A stretch of DNA of 64,000 nucleotides. Origin: Planctomycetia bacterium. Its GTDB lineage: Bacteria > Planctomycetota > Planctomycetia > Pirellulales > UBA1268. Below are positions 16,301-23,466 of the stretch, one piece after another. The stretch covers positions 164,753-228,752 of the forward strand of contig BJHK01000005.1 of assembly GCA_014192425.1 (NCBI GenBank). The letters run 5' to 3'. Below the pieces are notes generated by a model that saw only the letters and a program-made list of their open reading frames with translations, ran no database searches and was not told the origin of the DNA. Both the position numbers and the translations under genes were made by a program. Position 1 is the first letter of the stretch; the number at the start of each line of letters is the position of its first letter.

Positions 16301-17681
16301 CTACGAGCAACTCATGGGATACGCTTCGCAGGATCGGTCCGACCTCGTGAAGTCGTTCATGCCGATGCGCGGTCCCATCGAAGCCCGCGCCGCCGCATTC
16401 CGCCGCGAGATAGTCGACGCCGAACCGCTCCAGCTGGCGAAACTGAACTCTTTCGCCGCGCGGGCCTACCGGCGGCCACTCCGCCCGGAGGAGACGCGGG
16501 AACTGAACGAACTCTATGCCGAACTCCGCCGCGACGACCTGCCACACGAGCAGGCCTTTGCCCTCACGCTTGCCCGCGTGCTCGTGGCCCCAGCCTTCCT
16601 TTATAAGGCGGAGTCGCCGGGGCCGGGGGCGGGTCCGCAGCCGGTGAGCGATGCTGAACTGGCCACGCGGCTGAGTTATTTCCTCTGGTCGTCGTTGCCC
16701 GATGCAGCACTCCTCGAGACGGCGGCGGCCGGGAGGCTGCATGAGCCTGACACGCTGCTCGCCCAGACGCGGCGGATGCTTCGCGATGGCAAGGCGCGGC
16801 GGCTCGCGGAGGAATTCGGCACGCAGTGGCTCCACGTGCACGGCTTCGCCGAGCACGATGAGAAGAGCGAGGAGGTGTTTCCGACGTTCGCCGCCCTGCG
16901 CGGGGCGATGGAGGAGGAGACGATCCTGTTCCTCGCCGACTTCCTCCAGAACGACCGCTCGATCCTGTCGTTGCTCGACGCCGACCACACGTTTCTGAAC
17001 GAAGAACTGGCGAAGCACTATTCCATTGCCGGCGTGGTAGGCCCGCAGTGGCGGCGGGTGGAAGGCGTGCGGAAGCAGGGCCGCGGCGGCATCCTCGGTC
17101 TGGCCTCCACGCTCGCCACCCAGGCCGGGGCGTCGCGGACGAGCCCGATCCTGCGGGGCAACTGGCTGAGCGAGGTGATCCTCGGCGAGAAGCTGCCCAA
17201 GCCGCCGAAGAACGTGCCCCTGTTGGCGGAGACGGTGCCCGAGGGGCTTACTGAGCGGCAGCTGATCGCGCGGCATTCGAGCGACGCCGCCTGCGCGAAG
17301 TGTCACATGCGGATCGATCCCTTTGGATTCGCACTTGAAAAATACGACGCCATCGGCAGGTTTCGCACGCAGGATGCAGCCGGTCTTCCGATCGACGCCG
17401 CCACGAAGCTGATGAACGGCACGCCGATCGACGGCCCCGACGGCCTCCGCAGCTACCTGCTCAACGACCGCCGCGACACCTTCGAACGGCAGTTCTGCCG
17501 CAAGCTGCTGGGCTACGCCCTGGGCAGGGCGGTGCAGCTCTCCGATGAGCCGCTGCTCGACGAGATCCAGGCGAAGCTGGCGGCCAACGACCATCGTGTG
17601 CACGTGGCGATCGAGGCGATCGTGTCGAGCCCGCAGTTTCGCGATATTCGCGGAGCCGACGCGGCCGATGACGGGGAGTAG
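13398..17681 (+). CDS. Very large planctomycete cytochrome protein (PSCyt, DUF1587/1592/1588/1585)
   Basis: 1427 residues from the ATG at 13398 (GAGG just upstream); ATGs at 13368 and 13410 are alternatives. After a signal peptide (WVVLAAVAACIAAGPLLGAE) comes a cytochrome-type motif, VKQYCQDCHAGDL, then DUF1587 (RRLNNAEYTYTIRDLTGVD). The middle third is a long insertion with strand-rich segments and a second variable region around residues 500-700. The C-terminal third has DUF1595/DUF1592 (ARAYRRPLRPEE, VAPAFLYKAESPG, LATRLSYFLWSSLPD), DUF1588 (GLASTLATQAGASRTSPILR, CAKCHMRIDPFGFALE) and DUF1585 (FERQFCRKLLGYALGRAVQL). The usual family length is 700-1000 residues, so this is an expanded member. 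The DUF1552 gene begins 27 bases downstream, the standard partner. Predicted periplasmic; the reaction is unknown. Confidence 0.88.
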   Translation: MARTMNQTRNQTPWVVLAAVAACIAAGPLLGAESAAVDALSAGHRRVVPLVKQYCQDCHAGDLIEGEVDLSGVGSLDAVRSQVKVWQRVAEMVSSRQMPPPEADQPTDKERAEIGQWLHDFLKAEARARAGDPGRVVLRRLNNAEYTYTIRDLTGVDALDPAKEFPADGGAGEGFTNTGQSLVMSPALVTKYFDAAKAVAGHAVLLPDGFRFSAGDTRRDWADEALARIRGFYGRFTQSLDDAAAAAQTVVGQGIRLDLGHDGFLPTEKYLLATLAERDRLATGDNAIAEVARERGLNAKYLAMLWNALSASDGSSAGGTAPAREPSLILDALRTSWKTATPGDAAALAASVAEWQKVVWKFNNVGQIARRFGRQDGPPSWMEAVTPLVDRQEFRVKLAVPEGKDSITIRLAAGDAGDGRDHDFAVWENPRLVAPGRADLPLRLVRHMVATLATQRERLAATASECLAAVAEAAALEPPVTSDTFEATVADLSRKHAVDSQLLSGWLSYLGIGAAEPQFAKLLGKKVERIEGWAAVNGWGGDGALGVIANSSDEQFRIPGTMKPHGVAVHPEAKQRVIVGWRSPIAAAVQITGGIEGVHVGCSNGTLWSLQVWRGATRQVLASGTSNAGQPTPIGPFDSIELRRGDVVSVVVGARDGNHSCDLTAVDLVIRSGDREWDLAKDVSADILAANPHADRHGHEKVWHFASEPDAPDTGWTIPAGSLLARWMSATAGEERGKLTTELERLLADGGADVAKDSPDAALRRMLRSATGPLLARIKLQEKPEENADAVASEAGGVGIDPKLFGLVAQGLPADAPVDAKDLCVQAPFSIDVTIPAELAAGCEFVTAGKVHPQSGADASVLLQASVGPGADAVSSGVSPSVRVVARKDSAAWKRFETAFADFRSLFPKALCYARIVPVDEVVTFNLFYREDDELRRLMLDDAQVKELDRLWNELLYISQEPVELVDVYEQLMGYASQDRSDLVKSFMPMRGPIEARAAAFRREIVDAEPLQLAKLNSFAARAYRRPLRPEETRELNELYAELRRDDLPHEQAFALTLARVLVAPAFLYKAESPGPGAGPQPVSDAELATRLSYFLWSSLPDAALLETAAAGRLHEPDTLLAQTRRMLRDGKARRLAEEFGTQWLHVHGFAEHDEKSEEVFPTFAALRGAMEEETILFLADFLQNDRSILSLLDADHTFLNEELAKHYSIAGVVGPQWRRVEGVRKQGRGGILGLASTLATQAGASRTSPILRGNWLSEVILGEKLPKPPKNVPLLAETVPEGLTERQLIARHSSDAACAKCHMRIDPFGFALEKYDAIGRFRTQDAAGLPIDAATKLMNGTPIDGPDGLRSYLLNDRRDTFERQFCRKLLGYALGRAVQLSDEPLLDEIQAKLAANDHRVHVAIEAIVSSPQFRDIRGADAADDGE

Positions 17682-17708
17682 CATGACTCCGGCACAACGG
17701 GAGAATCG

Positions 17709-19043
17709 GTGATGACCAATCGACTCGTTTCGCGGCGGACCATGCTCCGTGGTCTGGGTGTTTCCATGCCGCTGCCGTGGATGGAGTCGCTCTCCGTGTG
17801 GGCCGCCGAGTCGCAGCCTGCCGTGGGCGGGAACGAGCCGCCCGTGCGGCTGGCAGTGCTCTTCGGGGGCAACGGCTTTCATTCGAAGGAGTGGTGGGCC
17901 GAGGGCGCGGGCGCCGACATGAAGCTCGGCAAGGTGCTCGAGCCGATCGGCAGCTTCCGCGAGAAGCTGCTCTTTGTGAAGGGGCTCTACAACGAGCAGG
18001 CCCGCAAAGGCAACATCCACAGCTCGCAGACCGGCAACCTGCTCTCGGGCGCCCCGCTCGCCTCCGGCGGCGACATCCGCTCGGGCACGAGCGTCGATCA
18101 ATTGCTCGCCCAGACCTACGGCCGCGCGACGAAGGTGCCGAGCCTCGTGCTCGGCTGCGAGAAGTCGAACCCGTCGGTGCACAAGAACTATTCGATGCTC
18201 TACAGCTCCCACATCTCGTGGAGTTCGCCGACCACGCCCACGCCGCTGGAGCTCTATCCCGCGCTCGCCTTCGACCGGCTCTTCAAGGAAGGGACGGAAA
18301 AGGGGGACGAGAGCGTGCTCGACGCCGTGATCGAGGAGGCGGGCGACCTGCGGCGGCGGATCAGCACGACCGACCGGCGGAAGCTCGACGAATATCTTGA
18401 CAGTGTCCGCGACGTGGAGCAGCGGATCGCCACCGCCGGAGAGCGCGGGGAACTGCAGGGCTGGAAGCCGACGCTCGACAAGCCCGACATGCCGCGGCCG
18501 CCGGACGGCATCCCGCAGGACATCGCCGAGCACATGCGGCTGATGTGCGACATCCTGGTGCTCGCCTTCCAGACCGACACCACGCGGATCGTCACGCTCA
18601 AGCTCAATAACGACCACTCGGCGCTGCGGTTCCCGAACCTGTCGCGGACCGACAATCCCGCGCAGGGGATCGACTACATGATCCATCACCTGCTCTCCCA
18701 TTCCGACGGGGCCGACTGGCTGAAGGTGAACCAGTTCTTCATGGAGCAGATGGCCCACGTGGCCCGCCGGCTCGATGCGATCGACGAGGGGGGCCGCACG
18801 GCACTCGACAACTCGATGATCATGATGTGTTCGAGCATGATGGCCGGTGCGAAGCACGACAACGATCAGCTGCCGGTGGCGGTGCTCGGCCGGGCCGGCG
18901 GCCGGCTCGAGTCGGGCCGCGTCCTCGACTACTCGAAGGCCGCGAATCGGCAGATGTGCCGTCTCTATCTCTCGATGCTCGATAAGATGGGCGTGCCGCA
19001 GAAGACGTTCGGCGACGCCACCGAGCCACTCGCCGAGGTCTGA
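17709..19043 (+). CDS. DUF1552 family protein (Tat-exported)
   Basis: 444 residues. A twin-arginine-type signal is at the N-terminus (SRRTMLRGLGVSMPLPWMES). The family hallmarks include RLAVLFGGNGFHSKEWWAEG, HSSQTGNLLSGAPL, the central SVDQLLAQTYGRATKVPSL, and SLVLGCEK. DUF1552 resembles DUF1501 in its predicted hydrolase-like fold and usually stands next to DUF1592-type cytochrome genes, exactly as here (27 bases between the two genes). Function unestablished. A copy of the 82-bp repeat begins five bases after its stop. Confidence 0.88.
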   Translation: MMTNRLVSRRTMLRGLGVSMPLPWMESLSVWAAESQPAVGGNEPPVRLAVLFGGNGFHSKEWWAEGAGADMKLGKVLEPIGSFREKLLFVKGLYNEQARKGNIHSSQTGNLLSGAPLASGGDIRSGTSVDQLLAQTYGRATKVPSLVLGCEKSNPSVHKNYSMLYSSHISWSSPTTPTPLELYPALAFDRLFKEGTEKGDESVLDAVIEEAGDLRRRISTTDRRKLDEYLDSVRDVEQRIATAGERGELQGWKPTLDKPDMPRPPDGIPQDIAEHMRLMCDILVLAFQTDTTRIVTLKLNNDHSALRFPNLSRTDNPAQGIDYMIHHLLSHSDGADWLKVNQFFMEQMAHVARRLDAIDEGGRTALDNSMIMMCSSMMAGAKHDNDQLPVAVLGRAGGRLESGRVLDYSKAANRQMCRLYLSMLDKMGVPQKTFGDATEPLAEV

Positions 19044-19047
19044 CTTC

Positions 19048-19129
19048 GGGGATCCCATCGCTCACGCTCCGGGCTTGTATGGGCGTCCCCATAAAAGCTT
19101 GCAAACCGGGGGACTCCGGGTGGGCATCG
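19048..19129 (+). repeat. 82-bp intergenic repeat, copy 1
   Basis: Shares GGGGATCCC, then GCTCACGCTCCGGGCTTGTA and CCCCATAAAA, ending TGGGCATCG, with the copy at 20271-20351. The first 49 bases agree at about 43 positions. The two copies lie directly before and after the SMP-30-like gene. Confidence 0.8.
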
Positions 19130-19230
19130 TCTTGGATCGCCCGGCATTCGATGTTGGCTGTGGGCTGAATCTGCGCACAATACATGACCATCACGCAGAC
19201 CATGCGGCAGCAACACCCAAGGAGCACGCC

Positions 19231-20268
19231 ATGCACCGCCTTCGTTTTTCTGCGATCGCTCTCACTGTCATCTCGATTGTTAGCATCGCCGCGCGGGCGG
19301 AGGAGGGGGCGCCGGCCGACCTGCTCCCCACGCTCGGCTCGATCGAACGGCTCGACCCGCGGTTCGACGCGATCGTGCCGAAGGATGCCGTCATCGAGGT
19401 GCTCGCCAGCGGGTTTCTCTGGGCCGAGGGGCCGGTGTGGCAGAAGCAGGAGAAGGCGGTTCTCTTCAGCGACATTCCGCGAAACCGCGTGATGCGATTC
19501 AAGGACGGCGAAGGCTTGAGCATCTTCCTCGAGCCGGCCGGGTTCACCGGGCCGGGTGCCTGCGGCAGTGAGCTGGGCAGCAACGGTCTCACGCTCGACA
19601 GGCAGGGCTGCCTGATCTCCTGCGAGCATGGCGACCGGCGTGTGAGCCGGCTCACGCCGGGCGGCGGCAAGCGGACGGTGGCCGACAACTACCGTGGCAA
19701 GCGGTTCAATAGCCCCAACGACTGCGCGGTGCATTCCTCGGGCGCGGTCTACTTTACCGATCCGCCCTACGGCCTCCCCAAGGGCTGGGACGACGATCAC
19801 CGCGAACTCGATTGCTGCGGCATCTACCGGGTGACGCCCGATGGCATGGTGACGCTCGTGTGCGACACGATGACCCGGCCCAACGGCATCTGCCTCTCAC
19901 CCGACGAGAAACTGCTCTACGTCGCGCAGTCCGATCCGCAGGCGCCGCTCTGGAAGGTGTTCAACGTCAAGCCCGACGGCACGCTCGACGAGGGGCGGAC
20001 ATTCTTCGACGGGACGAAACTCTTCAAGGAGCGAAAGAAGGGGTTGCCCGACGGGCTCAAGGTCGACCTCGCGGGCAACGTGTTTGCGACCGGCCCGGGC
20101 GGCGTGCTCGTGTTTGCGGCTGACGGCACGCACCTCGGAACGTTGCTCACCGGGCAGGCAACGGCCAACTGTGCCTTCGGCGACGACGGCAAAAAACTTT
20201 ACATGACCGCCGACTCGCATCTCTGCCGCACGAGGCTCTCCACGGCCGGTCCGCTTCCGGGACCGTGA
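19231..20268 (+). CDS. Secreted SMP-30/gluconolactonase-like protein
   Basis: 345 residues from the ATG at 19231, with AAGGAG 7 bases upstream; a longer reading upstream runs through the DUF1552 gene and is rejected. Residues 1-22 are a signal peptide (AIALTVISIVSIAARAEE). The six-bladed SMP-30 propeller motifs are clear: FLWAEGPVWQ carries the conserved metal-binding Glu, KRFNSPNDCAVHSSGAVYFT the conserved Asn/Asp pair, and MTRPNGICLSPDEKLLYV the following Asn. YFTDPPYGLPKGW is a family hallmark. Such enzymes hydrolyse sugar lactones using a divalent metal; planctomycetes hold many secreted copies. It could be a distinct lactonase; substrate unknown. It is bracketed by two copies of an 82-bp repeat, which suggests an inserted or rearranged unit. 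Confidence 0.85.
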   Translation: MHRLRFSAIALTVISIVSIAARAEEGAPADLLPTLGSIERLDPRFDAIVPKDAVIEVLASGFLWAEGPVWQKQEKAVLFSDIPRNRVMRFKDGEGLSIFLEPAGFTGPGACGSELGSNGLTLDRQGCLISCEHGDRRVSRLTPGGGKRTVADNYRGKRFNSPNDCAVHSSGAVYFTDPPYGLPKGWDDDHRELDCCGIYRVTPDGMVTLVCDTMTRPNGICLSPDEKLLYVAQSDPQAPLWKVFNVKPDGTLDEGRTFFDGTKLFKERKKGLPDGLKVDLAGNVFATGPGGVLVFAADGTHLGTLLTGQATANCAFGDDGKKLYMTADSHLCRTRLSTAGPLPGP

Positions 20269-20270
20269 AG

Positions 20271-20351
20271 GGGGATCCCGTCGCTCACGCTCCGGGCTTG
20301 TATGCATGGCCCCATAAAAAGCCCCCGGCGTAAGCCGGGGGATGGGCATCG
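20271..20351 (+). repeat. 82-bp intergenic repeat, copy 2
   Basis: Second copy of the element at 19048-19129, here containing an intact GC-rich hairpin in its right half where copy 1 has diverged. Confidence 0.8.
20322..20341 (+). terminator. Hairpin downstream of the SMP-30-like gene
   Basis: A perfect 8-bp stem (CCCCCGGC with GCCGGGGG) around a GTAA tetraloop, preceded by five A's but not followed by a T run. It could end plus-strand transcripts weakly, or read from the other strand (which gives a T run) end minus-strand ones. Confidence 0.5.
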
Positions 20352-20383
20352 GCTGTGGTACCCCTGGAGCAGGAACGCGCGGG

Positions 20384-20572
20384 TCACGCCCGCCAGATCC
20401 GCAGCCGGCAATGCCGGGCGGCGGGGATGAAGTCTTGGGCGGTGGTCAGGAGCGTCAATTGGTGGCGCATGCAGAGCTGGGCGAGCAAGGCATCGATTGA
20501 TCCGATTTGCGCGCCGAGGTAACGTTCGGTCAACGGCACTTTTGCAACCGTTTTCCGCTCGGTGAGTCGCAT
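20384..20572 (-). pseudogene. Truncated VapC-type PIN-domain toxin, C-terminal half
   Basis: The last 62 codons on the minus strand read IGSIDALLAQLCMRHQLTLL followed by TTAQDFIPAARHCRLRIW, the C-terminal half of a PIN ribonuclease with two of the conserved acidic residues. The N-terminal half with the first catalytic Asp is absent, because upstream the frame enters the 55-bp repeat and transposase remnant. No VapB antitoxin is visible. An ATG at 20572 could still start a short peptide, but it would not be an intact toxin. Confidence 0.6.
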
Positions 20573-20616
20573 GCGCGCCCGGGCTGGTCGCTGACTGGTG
20601 CGTGCCGGGCCGGTCG

Positions 20617-20671
20617 TCGCGGGGATTCCCAGGCCCCGGCGCGCTCCGAAATCTTCGGTGTTTCGCGCCGG
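20617..20671 (+). repeat. 55-bp palindromic repeat, copy 2
   Basis: 54 of 55 bases identical to 12945-12999; the single difference (C for T) is in the loop. It separates the truncated PIN gene from the transposase C-terminal remnant. Confidence 0.85.
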
Positions 20672-20674
20672 CAG

Positions 20675-21007
20675 GGGTTTCTCGACGCGCACGCCGCCGC
20701 CGACATGCGCGCCTGGGAGAACAGCGGGTTTTCCATCGACGCGACCGTCCGCATCACGCTCCTCGACCGCGACGTGCCGAGCTACTTTCAGTCGCTCGAG
20801 CATCTCCTGCGCTACTGTGCCCGGCCGCCTTTCGCACGTCATCGACTCTCCGTGATCCGCGACGCCGTTGGCCGCATCGCTCGTATCCGCTACGTGATGC
20901 CCAGGCACAAGGCGGCCACCTGGGTCGGGCCAGGCCGGAAGCGAAAGTCCACGCAGCCGGGGGCCGGCGGCGTCATCGAGCTTTCCCCATTTGAGTTCGG
21001 CGCATGA
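20675..21007 (+). pseudogene. Remnant of an IS91-like transposase, C-terminal part
   Basis: The frame reads SGFSIDATVRITLLDRD, LEHLLRYCARPPFARHRLSV and later GGVIELSPFEF, the order found in the C-terminal half of IS91-family transposases. It lacks the zinc-binding start and the catalytic tyrosine region, and it is cut off abruptly at FEF, where the 59-bp repeat begins on the other strand. It abuts the 55-bp repeat on its left, so both ends look like junctions of rearranged DNA. Non-functional. Confidence 0.7.
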
Positions 21008-21061
21008 CGACCGCGACGTCTTCCAGGGACAGATAGACGAACTGCCCGCGATCGACATCCA
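21003..21061 (-). repeat. 59-bp coding-like repeat, copy 2
   Basis: Minus-strand counterpart of 13060-13118, with 46 of 59 bases identical; it reads VDVDRGQFVYLSLEDVAVVM. It overlaps the 3' end of the transposase remnant. 21062-21357 contain no supported gene, only the leader of the next one. Confidence 0.6.
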
Positions 21062-21312
21062 CAGTCTCTGACCGCCGCCGGACGGAGGGCACCACGAAGC
21101 CGCGAGGCGGCCGGACTCGGAGAGACTCCGCGCCGACACGAGAAACACGCCGCTTCGGGGGGGAGCGGGGCCGATCCCGGGAGCCGCTTTCCGGGCCGGG
21201 GCAGCCTCGGGATGCGGCAGCCACCCGTTCACGAGCCGCTCATCAGTCGGGCAACGCTGCCGGAAGTGCCATTGACCGGGCTATCCTTCGATCCGCGCGG
21301 CCGGTCTTTCGA

Positions 21313-21318
21313 TAGACT
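21313..21318 (+). promoter_or_regulatory. Candidate -10 box (TAGACT) for the prolyl oligopeptidase gene
   Basis: TAGACT, preceded by CGA as at folP, lies 39 bases before the ATG at 21358. No good -35 at normal spacing; it is one of several TANACT matches in the window. Confidence 0.35.
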
Positions 21319-21357
21319 GCGTCCGCTGCCGCGGCCGGCCACCCACAACGCCATGCC

Positions 21358-23466
21358 ATGAAAAAAGTCCTCTTCTCGACGCTGCTCGCCGCAGTTTTTC
21401 TCGCCATGCAGAACTCGCTCCCGGCCGCCCCGCCCCCCGAACCCGCCGACGACTACCTCTGGCTGGAGGACGTCTCCGGCCCGCGGGCCCTCGACTGGGT
21501 GAAGGCACGCAACGCCGACAGCGTGGGCTCCCTCGCCGCCGGCGGCGGCTTCCAGGACCTCGAACGGCGGCTGCTGTCGATCCTCGACTCCAAGGACAGG
21601 ATCCCCGGCGTCTCGCGAATCGGCCGCAGGTTCTACAACTTCTGGCGGGATGCCGCGCATCCGAAGGGGATCTGGCGCCGGACCACGCTCGACGAGTACC
21701 GCAAGGCCGAGCCCGCCTGGGAGACCGTCATCGACCTCGACGCGCTGGCGAAGGCCGAGGGGGAGAACTGGGTCTGGCACGGGGCGACGGTGCTCGAACC
21801 AGAGGATCGCCTGTGCCTCGTGTCGCTGTCGCGCGGCGGTGCCGACGCCGACGTCGTCCGCGAGTTCGACCTGGAGACGAAGGCATTCGTCGCCGGGGGA
21901 TTCCACGTCCCGGAGGCCAAGAGCAGCGTGGCCTGGCGCGGCCCCGACGCCCTGTTCGTGGCCACCGACTTCGGCCCGGGATCCTTGACGACGTCGGGCT
22001 ACCCGCGGACGGTCCGCATCTGGCCCCGCGGCACGCCGCTCGCCGAGGCCCGACCTGTCTTCGAGGGCCGGCCCGAGGACATGTCGGTCGGCGGCTGGCG
22101 GGACCACACCCCCGGCTTCATCCGCGACTTCGTCACGCGGCGGATCGCGTTCTACTCCAGCGAACTGTTCCTGCTTCGCGATGACCGCCCGATCAAGATC
22201 GAAAAGCCCGACGACGCCGAGGCGCGGGTGCACCGCGAGTGGCTCCTCGTCAGGCTGCGGTCGCCATGGACGGTGGGGGGCACGACCTATCCGGCCGGCG
22301 CCCTGTTGGCCGCCGACTTCGCGCGGTTTCTGGCAGGCGAGCGGTCGTTTCACGTGCTCTTCGAGCCCACGGAGCGGATCTCGCTCGCCGGCTTTGCCGG
22401 CACGCGGAACCATCTGCTCGTCTCCACCATCGACAACGTCCGCAGCCGGCTGTTCGTGCTCACGTTCCGCAATGGCGCCTGGCAGCGGCGACCGCTCCCC
22501 GGCGTGCCGGAGATCGGCACGGCGCAGGTGTCGCCCGTCGATGCCCTCGACTCCGACGACTATTTTCTCACCGCCGCCAGCCCGCTCCAGCCGGCGCTGC
22601 TGTCGCTCGGCAGCGCCGCGGCCGACGCGGCGCCCGAGCGGCTCAAGCAGTCGCCGTCGTTCTTCAAGGCCGACGGTCTCACGGTCTCGCAGCACGAGGC
22701 CGTGTCGGCCGACGGCACGCGGATCCCCTACTTCCAGATCGGTCCGGCGCGGCTCCCCGCCGACGGCAGCACGCCGACGCTCCTCTACGGCTACGGCGGC
22801 TTCGAGATCCCGCTCCTTCCTTCCTACGACCCGATCGCCGGCGCCGCCTGGCTGGAACGGGGCCATGTGCTCGTGATCGCCAACATCCGCGGCGGCGGGG
22901 AGTTCGGCCCGCGCTGGCACCAGGCGGCGCTCAAGGACCGCCGGCCGCGGGCCTACGAGGACTTCGCCGCCGTGGCCGAGGACCTGATCGCCCGCCAGGT
23001 GACGTCCCCGCGCCGGCTCGGCTGCCGCGGCGGCAGCAACGGCGGCCTGCTCGTGGGCAACATGTACGCCCGGCGGCCCGACCTGTTCTGCGGCATCGTC
23101 TGCCAGGTGCCGCTCCTCGACATGCGGCGCTTCAACAGGCTTCTCGCCGGGGCGAGTTGGATGGGGGAATATGGCGATCCCGACAAGCCGGAGGAGTGGG
23201 CGTTCATCCGCGGCTTCTCCCCGTACCACATGGTCGATCGCGACCGCACCTATCCGGCACTCCTCCTCACCACGTCCACCCGCGACGACCGCGTCCATCC
23301 CGGCCATGCCCGGAAGATGGCCGCCCGGCTCGCGGAATTCGGCAAGCCGGTGATGTACTACGAGAACATCGAGGGGGGGCACGGCGGCGCCGCCGACAAC
23401 CGGCAGAAGGCGTTCATGGAGGCGCTGGGCTACACGTTCCTCGAGCGCCAGGCAGCGGCGCCGTAA
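21358..23466 (+). CDS. Secreted prolyl oligopeptidase family (S9A) peptidase
   Basis: 702 residues. A signal peptide covers residues 1-22 (KKVLFSTLLAAVFLAMQ). The N-terminal part starts with DDYLWLEDVSGPRALDWV, the usual S9A opening, and continues as a seven-bladed propeller to about residue 430. The C-terminal alpha/beta-hydrolase domain carries the catalytic triad: Ser560 in GGSNGG, the Asp643/Asp644 pair in TRDDRVHP, and His675 in EGGHGG. RGGGEFGPRWHQAALKDRR is the typical segment before the nucleophile. Length matches the family. Enzymes of this type cleave peptides after proline, or act on short peptides in the periplasm. The 3' end overlaps the convergent gluQ gene by 53 bases. Confidence 0.92.
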   Translation: MKKVLFSTLLAAVFLAMQNSLPAAPPPEPADDYLWLEDVSGPRALDWVKARNADSVGSLAAGGGFQDLERRLLSILDSKDRIPGVSRIGRRFYNFWRDAAHPKGIWRRTTLDEYRKAEPAWETVIDLDALAKAEGENWVWHGATVLEPEDRLCLVSLSRGGADADVVREFDLETKAFVAGGFHVPEAKSSVAWRGPDALFVATDFGPGSLTTSGYPRTVRIWPRGTPLAEARPVFEGRPEDMSVGGWRDHTPGFIRDFVTRRIAFYSSELFLLRDDRPIKIEKPDDAEARVHREWLLVRLRSPWTVGGTTYPAGALLAADFARFLAGERSFHVLFEPTERISLAGFAGTRNHLLVSTIDNVRSRLFVLTFRNGAWQRRPLPGVPEIGTAQVSPVDALDSDDYFLTAASPLQPALLSLGSAAADAAPERLKQSPSFFKADGLTVSQHEAVSADGTRIPYFQIGPARLPADGSTPTLLYGYGGFEIPLLPSYDPIAGAAWLERGHVLVIANIRGGGEFGPRWHQAALKDRRPRAYEDFAAVAEDLIARQVTSPRRLGCRGGSNGGLLVGNMYARRPDLFCGIVCQVPLLDMRRFNRLLAGASWMGEYGDPDKPEEWAFIRGFSPYHMVDRDRTYPALLLTTSTRDDRVHPGHARKMAARLAEFGKPVMYYENIEGGHGGAADNRQKAFMEALGYTFLERQAAAP

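Noticed and set aside
16023-19058. Long minus-strand open frame opposite the DUF1552 and DUF1592-type genes
   Set aside because: Antisense shadow with low-complexity composition and no recognisable domain.
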